The notes: generated from the letters alone by a model not told the origin. A stretch of DNA of 64,000 nucleotides from Flavobacterium sp. GT3R68 (GCF_007109225.1 NZ_VJZK01000007.1:62001-126000), one strand, 5' to 3'; numbered from the stretch's first letter, positions 16,947 to 26,120 are shown. Program-made: numbers and translations.

Positions 16947-17345
16947 TTAGTTAGTTTGCTTTTGTTTTACTTTTATCCCATCGAAATAATCACCATTTTG
17001 GAGACTAATAAGTAAAATTTTTTCCTGGTTTGTTGCATTGGCACTCACAATAATTCTGTTTCGATTTATCCTTTGCAGGATAAATTCGGGCTTTCGTACA
17101 ATGAAATTTTGCGAAGAGTAATCTATTTGTTGGATAGCAACAGGCTCACTATTAAGTGCGATTCCATTTAACCCCCAGGATTTGGGTTCAGTTGTAATAG
17201 TGACTGAATTTGCATTTGCATTAAATTCAACCTGTGTTTGGGAAAGTTTAATATTGTCATCCCATTTTCCGTCTGTGTTTTTTGAGCAGGATACCAATGT
17301 GATGTAGCAAAAAGTAAAGATTTAAAGAGAGAAGTTTAATTTCAT
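16947..17345 (-). pseudogene. Lipoprotein gene with an in-frame TAA in its signal peptide
   Basis: Reading from the ATG at 17343-17345 gives MKLNFSL, a TAA stop (17322-17324), then IFTFCYITLVSCSKNTDG and 110 further residues in the same frame without another stop. The two parts together make a normal lipoprotein signal (lipobox ITLVSC). Without the stop the protein would be 132 residues with a beta-rich, BACON-like C-terminal region (NANSVTITTEP). A TTG at 17297 could start a leaderless-signal version, but that form would lack export. The simplest reading is a recent nonsense mutation, for example TTA to TAA. A sequencing error is also possible. Confidence 0.65.
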
Positions 17346-17402
17346 GAAATTAATTTGATCATTTACTAATAAGAATATAGCGTCCGCGTCCCATTGCGGT
17401 GC

Positions 17403-17795
17403 TTAATTACCAATCATTAGTGGAAGGGGATAGAGGACTCTAACGATCTGTCCGTTCTTTTTTCCCGGGTTCCACTTTGGCAGGCTTTTTAATATACGAA
17501 GCAACTCTTTAATTTTAACAGGATCAAGACCCCGCACAATTTTTATATCGGTGAGCGAACCGTCTTTTTCTATCACAAACATGGAAAATACTTTTTCTTT
17601 TACATGTGATTCAAATCCTGCTTTGAGGTAACTTTCATCTATAAGAGACTTTAATTTATCCAATCCTCCGGGGAATTCTGGTTTAACATCAATCCCAGCT
17701 ATTGCATAAATATTAGTATCCTCTTTTTGTTCAGCGCTTTGAGAAAAGTGTGCAATCGAATACATTAGCACTAACAACACCATTATTTTTTTCAT
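17403..17795 (-). CDS. TonB C-terminal-like periplasmic protein
   Basis: A 130-residue protein with a signal peptide (1-20) and a TonB_C-like domain: KPEFPGGLDKL, then KVFSMFVIEKDGSLTDIKIVRG and LPKWNPGKKNGQIVRV, the usual energy-transducer signature in Bacteroidota. It lacks the N-terminal transmembrane anchor and Pro-rich spacer of a true TonB, so it probably does not energise receptors itself. Similar stand-alone domains are common in Flavobacteria and their role is unknown. Confidence 0.75.
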   Translation of the reverse strand: MKKIMVLLVLMYSIAHFSQSAEQKEDTNIYAIAGIDVKPEFPGGLDKLKSLIDESYLKAGFESHVKEKVFSMFVIEKDGSLTDIKIVRGLDPVKIKELLRILKSLPKWNPGKKNGQIVRVLYPLPLMIGN

Positions 17796-17842
17796 AGTAC
17801 ATTTATTTACATTATTGGGTATTGTGCAATGGTCCGCTGTTT

Positions 17843-19012
17843 TTATTTGGATTCTTTTATTTTAGTTGATGATTTGGTAATTGGTAAAGTAAAATAAAAA
17901 GAAGAACCTTCACCTTCAACGCTTTCTACCCATATTTCCCCTTCATTTTTTTCTAAAAAACCTTTGACCAATAATAATCCTATTCCGGCTCCCTTATTTT
18001 CTTTCCTGGCTTCGGATAATGTTTTTAGTTGTGGAGTAAACAGTTTTTCCTGTATTTCTTTAGACATTCCGATTCCCGTGTCCTTTACCTGAATGATAAG
18101 TCTGTCGTCTTTTTCTTTGGCCGAGATGGTTATTTTTCCACCTTTGTGTGAATGTTTTATAGCATTAGACACTATGTTTTGAATGATGGAAAGTACCATT
18201 TTACTGTCTGCAAACACCGACACCTTTTCTTTAATTTCATGGTGAAGATTAATTGTATTTATGGCGGCGGTATCTTTTAAGGTATCAAAAACTTTTTCCA
18301 CATGTTCTACCAATTCGATTTTTGTGGGGGAAAATACATCCGAGGCGTATTTTATTCTTGCCCACTCTAATAAATAGTCTAACATTTCCAGCTCATCCGT
18401 AGAAGCTTTATAAAGAAGTTCAAGCATTTGTTTAACCGAACTTGCCTTCATATCCTCAAAATTTGTTTTCAAATATTTAGCGGTTGAGATAATACCTGCA
18501 AGAGGGCTTCTTAAATCATGTGAAAGTATTGCCAGAACGCTCTCCTTATGAGTGTTCAGGTCTTCCAATTCTTTCGTATATTTTTTTACCGCGTCTTCCG
18601 ACTCTTTTATTTCGGTTAGATCACGAAGTATTTTGACATAGCCGAGCATCTCTCCATCTATTCCTGTGAGAGGAAAAACCAACCCATAAGCGTAAAACCT
18701 TTTTTTGTCTTTTGTAATATGCCATCGGTTATCTGTGGATCTGCCATCTTTTAAAGCCGTATCAATTTCCTTTTTCGGAATTCCATTTTTTAAATCCTCG
18801 TCTGTAAAGATGATGTCAAAACTCTGTCCGATAACTTCGTCTGTTTCGTAACCAAATATGTTTGTCGAACCGGAACTCCAGCTATTGATTTTGAATTCCG
18901 TATCTAACGTAAGAATTGAATAATCCTGCAGACTGTCAATTATCTGACTATAAAAATCGGCAGTTGGTATGTATTTATTTTGAAGGATTTTAGGGAGATC
19001 TTTATGGGCCAT
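17843..19012 (-). CDS. PAS-sensor histidine kinase, copy A
   Basis: A 389-residue soluble kinase without membrane segments: one PAS/PAC domain (about 22-140, with INSWSSGSTNIFGYE), HisKA with His165 in AILSHDLRSPLAG, and HATPase_c with the N box NIVSNAIKHSHKG, G1 DTGIGMS and G2 GAGIGLLLVKGF. There is no receiver or adjacent regulator, so it is an orphan kinase. It is nearly the same as the next gene (same length, most residues identical), a tandem duplicate. It has its own TATCTTTG box upstream. Confidence 0.9.
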   Translation of the reverse strand: MAHKDLPKILQNKYIPTADFYSQIIDSLQDYSILTLDTEFKINSWSSGSTNIFGYETDEVIGQSFDIIFTDEDLKNGIPKKEIDTALKDGRSTDNRWHITKDKKRFYAYGLVFPLTGIDGEMLGYVKILRDLTEIKESEDAVKKYTKELEDLNTHKESVLAILSHDLRSPLAGIISTAKYLKTNFEDMKASSVKQMLELLYKASTDELEMLDYLLEWARIKYASDVFSPTKIELVEHVEKVFDTLKDTAAINTINLHHEIKEKVSVFADSKMVLSIIQNIVSNAIKHSHKGGKITISAKEKDDRLIIQVKDTGIGMSKEIQEKLFTPQLKTLSEARKENKGAGIGLLLVKGFLEKNEGEIWVESVEGEGSSFYFTLPITKSSTKIKESK

Positions 19013-19050
19013 GTGGTAATTTTTAATTGTTTTGACTTGTAATTGAAAGT

Positions 19051-19058
19051 CAAAGATA
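19051..19058 (-). promoter_or_regulatory. TATCTTTG box of kinase copy A
   Basis: A minus-strand TAnnTTTG match 38 nt upstream of the ATG at 19012, within the 141-nt gap between the duplicated kinases. Confidence 0.45.
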
Positions 19059-19153
19059 CAATAAACTTTAAATTGGCTGGTGAGGACTGATTCACTTTAA
19101 TTCTGCAGACTCTGGTCAATTCCTAATTAAGAAACGTAACCGGATTAAAATGC

Positions 19154-20323
19154 TTAATTGGATTCTTTTATTTCATTTAATGGTTTGCTGATTGGTAAAG
19201 TAAAATAAAAAGAAGAACCTTGACCTACCACACTTTCTACCCATATTTCCCCATCATTTTTCTCTAAAAAACCTTTGACTAACAATAATCCTATTCCGGC
19301 TCCTTTATTTTCTTCCCTGGCTTCTGTCAGCGTTTTCAGTTGTGGGGTAAAAAGTTTTTCTTGTATTTCTTTGGACATTCCCATTCCTGTATCCTTTATT
19401 TGAATTGTAAGTTTGTTGTCCTGTTTTTTTGCAGAAACGGTTATTTCGCCTCCTTTTTGAGTATGTTTAATGGCATTGGAAACTATATTTTGAATAATAG
19501 AAAGTACCATTTTACTGTCTGCAAACACCGATACATTTTCTTCAATTTCATGGTGAAGATTAATAGTGTTTATAGCGGCGGTATCTTTTAAGGTATCAAA
19601 AACCTTTTCCACATGTTCCATCAATTCGATTTTTGAGGGAGAAAACACATCCGATGCGTATTTTATTCGGGCCCATTCCACCAGATAATCCAGCATGTTC
19701 AGCTCTTTTTTTGAGGATTCGTGAAGAAGATTCAGCATCTCTTGCCTGTCATTATCCTCCATATCTCTAAAATTCAATTTCAAAAATTCAGCGGTTCCGA
19801 TAATGCCTGCAAGAGGGCTTCTTAAATCATGGGAAAGTATCGCAAGAACACTCTCTTTATGAGTGTTGAGTTCTTCCAGTTCTTTCATATATATTTTTGC
19901 CGCGTCTTCCGCTCTTTTTATTTCGGTTAAATCACGAAGTATTTTGACGTAACCCAACATCTCTCCATCGATTCCAATGAGTGGAAAAACCAGCCCATTA
20001 GCATAAAATAATTTTTTGTCTTTAGTAACATGCCATCGGTTATCTGTGGATCTGCCTTCTTTTAAAGCGATATCAATTTCCTTTTTGGGAATTTCATTTT
20101 TTAAATCTTCGTCTGTAAAGATGATGTCAAAATTTTTTCCGATGACTTCTTCGGTTTCGTAACCAAATATGTTTGTCGAACCCGAACTCCAGCTGTTGAT
20201 TTTGAGTTCCGTATCTAACGTAAAGATGGAATAATCCTGCAAACTGTCAATAATCTGACTAAAAAATTCAGAAGTTGGTATGTATTTACTGTGTAAAATT
20301 TTCGGAAGATCTTTATAGTCCAT
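19154..20323 (-). CDS. PAS-sensor histidine kinase, copy B
   Basis: 389 residues from the ATG at 20321-20323. A frame extension to 20395 adds 24 residues with no counterpart in copy A and runs through the promoter box, so it is rejected. Domains and motifs are as in copy A: PAS, HisKA AILSHDLRSPLAG, N box NIVSNAIKHTQKG, DTGMGMS, GAGIGLLLVKGF. Differences concentrate in the region just after the H box (KLNFRDMEDNDRQEML versus KTNFEDMKASSVKQML), a segment that often sets partner specificity. It is an orphan kinase and tandem duplicate. Confidence 0.9.
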   Translation of the reverse strand: MDYKDLPKILHSKYIPTSEFFSQIIDSLQDYSIFTLDTELKINSWSSGSTNIFGYETEEVIGKNFDIIFTDEDLKNEIPKKEIDIALKEGRSTDNRWHVTKDKKLFYANGLVFPLIGIDGEMLGYVKILRDLTEIKRAEDAAKIYMKELEELNTHKESVLAILSHDLRSPLAGIIGTAEFLKLNFRDMEDNDRQEMLNLLHESSKKELNMLDYLVEWARIKYASDVFSPSKIELMEHVEKVFDTLKDTAAINTINLHHEIEENVSVFADSKMVLSIIQNIVSNAIKHTQKGGEITVSAKKQDNKLTIQIKDTGMGMSKEIQEKLFTPQLKTLTEAREENKGAGIGLLLVKGFLEKNDGEIWVESVVGQGSSFYFTLPISKPLNEIKESN

Positions 20324-20361
20324 GTGTGCACTTTTTAAGTATATTGGCTTGTCATGATAAT

Positions 20362-20369
20362 CAAATATA
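20362..20369 (-). promoter_or_regulatory. TATATTTG box of kinase copy B
   Basis: An exact minus-strand TAnnTTTG match 38 nt upstream of the ATG at 20323, the same distance as in copy A. A TTG lies 23 nt further upstream (20393-20395). Confidence 0.55.
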
Positions 20370-20391
20370 CAAAAAACTTGAATTGGTTGTT

Positions 20392-21009
20392 TCAATTACA
20401 ATTTGATTTTTTATATGCTTTTTCAAAACATTCTTTTCCTTCTTTTACAGAAAAATAGAGTAAGCCGAAAGCACCTAATGCATCCGTATACCCAAAACCA
20501 GTAAAATAATAAATGGCGCTGGAGACCAATAAAACAAGGCTCATATAGATGCAGACAATCGTGCATTTCGCATCGGCTATAATGGGTTCTGACTGTAATG
20601 TCCTGCCAATTCTTAACTGGTTATAGGAAACAAATACCATAACTAAAATGGATACTACAGAAACCAGAACACCGAATGGCGTAAATTCAGGTTTATGTTT
20701 TTGATATATAGTGAGGATTCCTCCAAGGAGCAAACTGAAACTTAAAAGGTAAAATCCCCAACCTGTTATTTTTAAAGCGCTTATTTCAAAATTTGACTTG
20801 TCACTATTGGGATTTCTTTGGATTCTCTTTATCATATAAACCACGCCAAGATTGGAAGCGACCTCAATGACGCTATCAGCTCCAAAACCGATGAGGGTCA
20901 GGCTTTCGTTTTGATACCCTATGATTATTGAAATAATTCCTTCAATGATGTTGTACACCACGACAAACTGTGCTATCTGGAGTGCTTTACTATATAATTT
21001 AGTTTCCAT
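20392..21009 (-). CDS. Cation-efflux-like membrane protein
   Basis: A 205-residue protein with about five to six transmembrane helices. It resembles the membrane part of cation diffusion facilitators: FGADSVIEVASN in TM2 carries the Asp of the metal site, and IIADAKCTIVCIYMS matches the second metal-binding helix. It lacks the cytoplasmic His-rich and C-terminal domains of a full CDF transporter (about 300 residues). It overlaps the end of the upstream gene by 11 nt, so the two are cotranscribed. Substrate uncertain. Confidence 0.75.
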   Translation of the reverse strand: METKLYSKALQIAQFVVVYNIIEGIISIIIGYQNESLTLIGFGADSVIEVASNLGVVYMIKRIQRNPNSDKSNFEISALKITGWGFYLLSFSLLLGGILTIYQKHKPEFTPFGVLVSVVSILVMVFVSYNQLRIGRTLQSEPIIADAKCTIVCIYMSLVLLVSSAIYYFTGFGYTDALGAFGLLYFSVKEGKECFEKAYKKSNCN

Positions 21010-22138
21010 ACACTTTAGTCACATAATTTCCCCTCAGGAACGCGATGGGGTCGATCTGGCTTTGGAGAATCACGCCCTTCAACTGGTTTTCTAGAAGGAG
21101 TTGAGCCGCCTGAACCAACGGTGCTGCGGTAGTGGTTTGTATCGCCCGCAATTCGTGTCTGCCTACTTTTTGGGGAACAATGCGTTTGGCTGTTTCGCGT
21201 CGGCGTAAGAATCCGTCCGCGTCTTTACCTTCAACGGCGGCATACAAAACAATCTGGTCGTCCTCAATATGGGGAATTACTGCTTCCATCTTTTGCTGTA
21301 GTATTTCAATGGCCTGTCCCGAAGTTCTGAAACCTACCAGCTGTTCCTGTACCCATGCATAATGTCCGGGATGGCGTAGGGTCTTATAGTCGAGCGAGCG
21401 CACTTTTCCCGCAAGGACATCCGGCAAATCCGCGGCACCACCTGAGGTAAGATCCTCTTCGTAAGCTATTCCACCAATGATAATAATAGACCGTTCGGAA
21501 AGTGAGGGCAGGGTTGTCTTGGTAAAATCCCGCAGTACAATGGCATCCTTCAGGTACTCAGTAGCGACGCCCACGGGACTCCAGGTGAAGCCATAATAAT
21601 GGGGTGCAACGGCATGTCTGGTGAGGGCGCCGACTTTGAACTCCAATTTGTCAACTTTGTCAACTTTATAGTCAGAACAAAATTGTTGAAATAATCCGTT
21701 GGCGAGCAAATCGATATATCCCGGAGCGAGGCCTGTCTGGAGTATAAAACCAGTTTGGGCATCTTTGGCGAGAGTGGTAATTTCGTTGGTTTCGGCGACG
21801 TATTCGGTCAGGTTGGCGTAGTGCAGTTGGTAGTCTTTGGCGAGTTGTGCCATTCGGGGAGCCTGGCTTCCGGGGAGACAGTCGAGGATGATATCGCCCT
21901 GTTGCAGGATGGTTTTCATTTCGTCAGTCAGGCCGCTTTCAGGAAGATGAAAGGGAGTAACCCGGCCCGGTTTGGTGGTGCCCTCTTCAATCCATTGCGC
22001 CACTTTTTGGGCGTTGGAGAGCGTCCGGTTTCCGATGAAAAGGGTAGGAGTGACCTCGCTCCATTCCATCAGGATCAAACCCGCGGCTTCGGCAATACCT
22101 CCCGCTCCGGCGATTATGATATTGAAATGTTTTTTCAT
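20999..22138 (-). CDS. Saccharopine dehydrogenase-family NAD(P)-binding protein
   Basis: A 379-residue protein with an N-terminal Rossmann fold (IIIAGAGGIAEAAGLIL) and the saccharopine-dehydrogenase C-terminal domain with TGLAPGYIDLLANGLF and RHPGHYAWVQEQL. The family covers saccharopine and lysine-6-dehydrogenases acting in lysine metabolism. Which reaction this one catalyses is not decidable. Its GC content is visibly higher than that of neighbouring genes. It overlaps the cation-efflux-like gene downstream by 11 nt. Confidence 0.85.
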   Translation of the reverse strand: MKKHFNIIIAGAGGIAEAAGLILMEWSEVTPTLFIGNRTLSNAQKVAQWIEEGTTKPGRVTPFHLPESGLTDEMKTILQQGDIILDCLPGSQAPRMAQLAKDYQLHYANLTEYVAETNEITTLAKDAQTGFILQTGLAPGYIDLLANGLFQQFCSDYKVDKVDKLEFKVGALTRHAVAPHYYGFTWSPVGVATEYLKDAIVLRDFTKTTLPSLSERSIIIIGGIAYEEDLTSGGAADLPDVLAGKVRSLDYKTLRHPGHYAWVQEQLVGFRTSGQAIEILQQKMEAVIPHIEDDQIVLYAAVEGKDADGFLRRRETAKRIVPQKVGRHELRAIQTTTAAPLVQAAQLLLENQLKGVILQSQIDPIAFLRGNYVTKVYGN

Positions 22139-22292
22139 CGGTGTTTGTTTTATGTAAAATTACAGCATTATGCTGAATAATATTCTGCGTAAGTGTCAGT
22201 AAATGAGTTAATTATTGGTTAAGATTTTAAACGTTAGCGAATATCTATTTAACTTTAGGAGTTACAATTTCCACCTTTAAAAACCATAAGTT

Positions 22293-22793
22293 ATGAGTAC
22301 TAAAAATCTGTATAGCGAAGAAGCAAAAGAAAAAATCAAGGAGTTAGCCGTTGGTATTGATTTTGCGATCATGGTCACCAAACTCGGCAATAAGCCGTCG
22401 CATATGGTGCCGATGAGTACTAAAAAAGTAGACGATAATGGTGATATCTGGTTTTTGAGCGGAAAGGACAGCCATCACAATAGTAACCTTGCAATTGATA
22501 ATGACATGCACCTGCTGTATGCAGATAAAAGTGCGATGCGGTTCTTAAATGTGTACGGAAAAGGTTTTATCAGTACGGATATAAATATGATAAAAGAGCT
22601 TTATCAAAGTTCCGATGATGCCTGGTTTGAAGGAGTAAATGATCCCAATCTTACCGCGATACGGGTTCAGCCACTGCATGCTTTTTATTGGGATCCCAAA
22701 GATAATAAATTGGTTACTTTATTGAAAATGGGAGTTGCGGCGGTTACCGGAAAGGAACCGGATTTAATGAATGAAGGGGAACTGAGGGTTTAG
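22293..22793 (+). CDS. Pyridoxamine 5'-phosphate oxidase-like (general stress protein 26 family)
   Basis: A 166-residue split-barrel flavin-binding protein: IDFAIMVTKLGNKPSHMVPMS, then DNGDIWFLSGKDSHHNSNLAIDNDMHLLYAD and the C-terminal FYWDPKDNKLVTLLKMG typical of the general-stress-protein-26 group. Such proteins bind FMN or F420-like cofactors and are linked to oxidative stress. The substrate is unknown. It is monocistronic and immediately followed by a cluster of REP-like repeats. Confidence 0.85.
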   Translation: MSTKNLYSEEAKEKIKELAVGIDFAIMVTKLGNKPSHMVPMSTKKVDDNGDIWFLSGKDSHHNSNLAIDNDMHLLYADKSAMRFLNVYGKGFISTDINMIKELYQSSDDAWFEGVNDPNLTAIRVQPLHAFYWDPKDNKLVTLLKMGVAAVTGKEPDLMNEGELRV

Positions 22794-22794
22794 T

Positions 22795-22955
22795 GTCATT
22801 GTGAGCGCAGTGCAACGGAGCCAGTACCTCGGATGTCATTGCGAGCGGAGTGTAACGCAGCGCGGCAATCCCGTTCCTCGTCGCAATCGTGGCGTGCACA
22901 GCCAATACCTCGGATGTCATTGCGAGCGGAGTGTAACGAAGCGTGGCAATCTCAG
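22795..22955. repeat. REP-like repeat cluster A (3 units)
   Basis: Three copies of the unit TGTCATTGCGAGCGGAGTGT...GCGTGGCAATCT (starting near 22795, 22834 and 22915), with partial arms able to pair (TTGCGAG with CTCGTCGCAA). Intergenic between the PPOX-like and RNA-ligase-like genes. The unit is a common Bacteroidota intergenic repeat. Confidence 0.85.
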
Positions 22956-23025
22956 TTTATTGTTTTTGAGCAATTTGACTATTTGTTTCATCGTTATTTT
23001 TTATCTAACTACAAAACCCATTACC

Positions 23026-23571
23026 ATGCAAGAGCTGTATTCCATAGCGATATCCCCATCCCAAGATATCATTTCTGAAGTAAAGGAAATGAAAGAAAAA
23101 CTGAACAGTGAGGTAGGCTGGTTCAACAGCATACACTCGTGGGCGCACATCTCCATCAATCAATTCCTGGCTTCTGAAGCGGAACTGGAAACTGTCAAAA
23201 CGGAATTGATGGCTATCTGTGATCCTTTGCAACCATTTGAAGTGACGTTTAATGACTTTGGCACGTATCCCAAAAACGGCGCATTTTTTATAGCTCCCGA
23301 TGCGGCTTCAACAGCCAGTCTTAAAATACTTATGAACCAAATTCATGATTCACTGCAGGTGGATACCGAGTTTAAAAACAATGAGCCGCATATTTCGATT
23401 GCCAGACGCCTGACTCCCGAAAAGCTTGAAAGTGCCAAACGTCTGTTTCCTACCGTTAACCTGCACTATTGGTGTGACAGTGTGGTGATTAGAAAGTTCA
23501 GTAGTGAGAAGAAACAGTTTGATATTGTTGTGGAGTTTAAGTTTAAAGAGAGAGTAGGGTTAACAATTTAG
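23026..23571 (+). CDS. 2'-5' RNA ligase/2H phosphoesterase-family protein
   Basis: A 181-residue protein from the ATG at 23026. The long upstream extension to 22801 lies entirely in REP-like repeat sequence and is rejected. The two 2H-superfamily motifs are present: WAHISINQF (His of motif 1) and EPHISIARR (motif 2), with duplicated beta strands. Members hydrolyse or ligate 2',3'-cyclic or 2'-5' RNA ends. The cellular substrate is unknown here. REP-like clusters flank it on both sides. Confidence 0.82.
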   Translation: MQELYSIAISPSQDIISEVKEMKEKLNSEVGWFNSIHSWAHISINQFLASEAELETVKTELMAICDPLQPFEVTFNDFGTYPKNGAFFIAPDAASTASLKILMNQIHDSLQVDTEFKNNEPHISIARRLTPEKLESAKRLFPTVNLHYWCDSVVIRKFSSEKKQFDIVVEFKFKERVGLTI

Positions 23572-23573
23572 AA

Positions 23574-23884
23574 TGTCATAGTGAGCGTCGTGCAACGGAG
23601 TTGGCAATCTGACTGGGTCGTTATTCCTACTCGCAATGCCTACCACGACTGTCATTGCGAGCGCAGTGTAGGAGTGTGAGATTGCTTCGTCGTTCCTCCT
23701 CGCAATGACGTTACCTATCACGACTGTCATTGCGAGCGCAGTGTAGGAGTGTGAGATTGCTTCGTCGTTCCTCCTCGCATCGTTCCGCTTTTTCACAATG
23801 ACTGGCTTCCTCGTTCCTTCTCGAAATGACGTGTATACTTTGAATGTCATTGCGAGCGCAGTGCAACGGAGCGCGGCAATCTTA
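23574..23884. repeat. REP-like repeat cluster B with a 60-bp tandem copy
   Basis: Several units, including a nearly exact direct repeat of about 62 bp (23643-23706 and 23719-23780), each containing GTCATTGCGAG and a downstream CTCGCA(ATGAC). Arms 23651-23661 and 23699-23709 are perfect 11-bp complements, so each full unit can fold into a long stem-loop. Confidence 0.9.
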
Positions 23885-23992
23885 CTATTTCATGCTTTTG
23901 TAGTAGATATTTTCTTACAATTAATATTTTTTTTTAATTTTATAGAATTCTCTTACAAATCGTAGTAGGGGATTAACCTAAACAACCAACTT

Positions 23993-26026
23993 ATGAGAAA
24001 AATTACCAATTACACAATGCTTTGGTCATGCAGTTGTCTATTACTGTTCTTTACTAATTGTAGCGTCAACAAAAATATTGATGTTAAAATTGAGGAGAAA
24101 ATCAATGAAAAAATCAACAGTCAACTCAGTGATGATACTCTTGCCAGTAAGACAACCAGTGAGACCACCAGTGAGACAACCAGTGACAAAGCCGGTAAAA
24201 AAATAGACACGAACCTTGATGAAAACCAGGAAAAAAATATTAAATCTGCAGCAGATGATTCAATTATCAATAAAATAATTACAGTAGCAAAGGAAAAGAT
24301 TGATAAGGCTATCGATGAAAAGAGGGATAATTCAAATGAAAACAGAAATGTTAACATAGCAAACACCAATACTTATGTTGTAGAATATGATTTTACAAAA
24401 GGATCTTATACAAGAAATAATTTATCCCCAAAAGTAGATGCGCCTGTTGTTTATAGAATAAAAAACATTAATCGACTGGCTTATAACGTTGTCATCAAAG
24501 GTGTGGACTCAGTACTTGCTGATTCATCCTGGAAAGAAGATGATATAACAAAATTAAAAAAAGACATGGAAGTTTCTGAGCAACAAAAAGTAGAAAGTTC
24601 TGTCTTTCCATCTTCAGTTACAAGTCAACAACCTGTTTCAGTTTTGGAAGAGGATTTATCCAAATACATTACTGATGGATTCAAGAAAAAATTTAAGGAA
24701 CTTGTTAATTTAAATCAACAATTGTTGCAGGACACGCGCACTGTAACAGAGCTAGAACACATAAAAGAAACGCTTAATCAAGAGTTAAAAAAGGTAGAAG
24801 TTAATCAAGATTCTTCTCTCACTGCTAGTAAAGTAGAAGTTAATCAAGATTCTGCTCTTAAAACCAAGATTAAAGAAAATAATGATATGATTAAAAGTAA
24901 ACAAGAACTTATCAGAGATACAACTTTAAAAATTGACACCGCTTCTAATGATATTCCCGATTACGATCATTATATCAAAAAATATACTGAAGATGGGATA
25001 CTCTATAACAAAAATTTTTCAACTTTAAAAAATAAATATTTTGAAATTATTAAAATTGAGAATCTTTATTCTGATTTGCGGACATTCTGTAAAGATCCTT
25101 TGTTAACACCAACTGACTTTAATATTAAATGCGATGAAAAACAAGTAAACTCGTTGAACAATGAATTTAAAAAAATAACGGATGCCTATGATGATTTCAA
25201 AAAGGAATATAGTTCTCTATCCTCTCACTTTGACGCTTTAAAGGAAAGCTATATGGAATTGGCAATCTTTTTTGACTTCGGCGGTCGGCGAAAGTTGTTT
25301 GATGACTTTGAATCATCTAAAAATGAAGCTAATAAAATGTATGAAGAACTAAAAAAAACAAATGTTTTAGAGAGTATAGAAACAATGAAATTAGCTATTA
25401 AAACACTAAAAGATCCTCAGTCTTATGTTTTTACATCATCTCCGGTTCAGCCAATGAATGATGTAGCTATATTTCATGTTTCAATCAAAAAACGAAAAAT
25501 TGATGAGAATGGTTATCACGATGAGAAAAAGTTTTCTCACCGGGAGTTTACCCGAGGAGGAATGCGATTAGACTTTGGAGTAGGTTTGGCAGGAAGCTAT
25601 TTTGGAGATGCCCCTGTTTATACCATTACAAAAGACTACATACGAAAAGAGGCTGATTATAGTTACTTCTCTTCTGTCCTTGGTACAGTTACCACCACTT
25701 TTAGGAGTTCGTCTTTGACTACCTTTGGCATTACTGCAGGAATTGGTGTTAATATAGTTGACGGAAAAATTCAGAGTAATAATTTCTATTTCGGCCCAAG
25801 CGCTGTTTTAGGGAGATATGAACGGTTTTGTTTTACTGTTGGCGGAAGTGTTAAAGGAATTGAAGTCCTAAAAAGTGGTTATGGAGTGAATGAACAAATT
25901 CCTACCACTGGTCCTAAAGAGATATCGGCTTTTACAGAAACCAGAACGAGAGTTGGTTATTTTGCCTCAATCACATACAGCTTAACAAAGGGTGTTAAGA
26001 GCAATTTGCACTATGTTAAAAAATAA
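23993..26026 (+). CDS. Large coiled-coil lipoprotein, function unknown
   Basis: A 677-residue lipoprotein: signal peptide with lipobox LLFFTNC (Cys23), then a Ser/Thr/Lys-rich low-complexity stretch with TSETTSETTSDKAG repeats, and long helical and coiled-coil regions (about 100-480). The segment KVEVNQDS occurs twice, 39 bp apart at the DNA level. The last about 170 residues are Gly/aromatic-rich beta sequence (MRLDFGVGLAGSYFG...FYFGPSAVLGRYERF) that could form a membrane-associated barrel or surface domain. I do not recognise the family. Transcription ends in a strong terminator and REP-like cluster C follows. Confidence 0.75.
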   Translation: MRKITNYTMLWSCSCLLLFFTNCSVNKNIDVKIEEKINEKINSQLSDDTLASKTTSETTSETTSDKAGKKIDTNLDENQEKNIKSAADDSIINKIITVAKEKIDKAIDEKRDNSNENRNVNIANTNTYVVEYDFTKGSYTRNNLSPKVDAPVVYRIKNINRLAYNVVIKGVDSVLADSSWKEDDITKLKKDMEVSEQQKVESSVFPSSVTSQQPVSVLEEDLSKYITDGFKKKFKELVNLNQQLLQDTRTVTELEHIKETLNQELKKVEVNQDSSLTASKVEVNQDSALKTKIKENNDMIKSKQELIRDTTLKIDTASNDIPDYDHYIKKYTEDGILYNKNFSTLKNKYFEIIKIENLYSDLRTFCKDPLLTPTDFNIKCDEKQVNSLNNEFKKITDAYDDFKKEYSSLSSHFDALKESYMELAIFFDFGGRRKLFDDFESSKNEANKMYEELKKTNVLESIETMKLAIKTLKDPQSYVFTSSPVQPMNDVAIFHVSIKKRKIDENGYHDEKKFSHREFTRGGMRLDFGVGLAGSYFGDAPVYTITKDYIRKEADYSYFSSVLGTVTTTFRSSSLTTFGITAGIGVNIVDGKIQSNNFYFGPSAVLGRYERFCFTVGGSVKGIEVLKSGYGVNEQIPTTGPKEISAFTETRTRVGYFASITYSLTKGVKSNLHYVKK

Positions 26027-26070
26027 TGCAAATACCTTATCTAATGATGCCTCACGATATTCAGCTAGAC

Positions 26071-26102
26071 AATATCCCCAGAAGCGGGGATATTTTTTTT
26101 TA
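26071..26102 (+). terminator. Terminator of the coiled-coil lipoprotein
   Basis: AATATCCCC/GGGGATATT with a 6-nt loop followed by a run of T residues, 45 nt after the stop. Confidence 0.85.
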
Positions 26103-26120
26103 ACGAAAATCTAAACACAA

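Noticed and set aside
17297..17324. TTG start for an intact lipoprotein gene at 16947
   Set aside because: Starting there removes most of the signal peptide and leaves the lipobox Cys at residue 4, which could not be exported.
22801..23025. N-terminal extension of the RNA-ligase-like frame
   Set aside because: The extension consists of translated REP-like repeats; the ATG at 23026 gives the full 2H domain.
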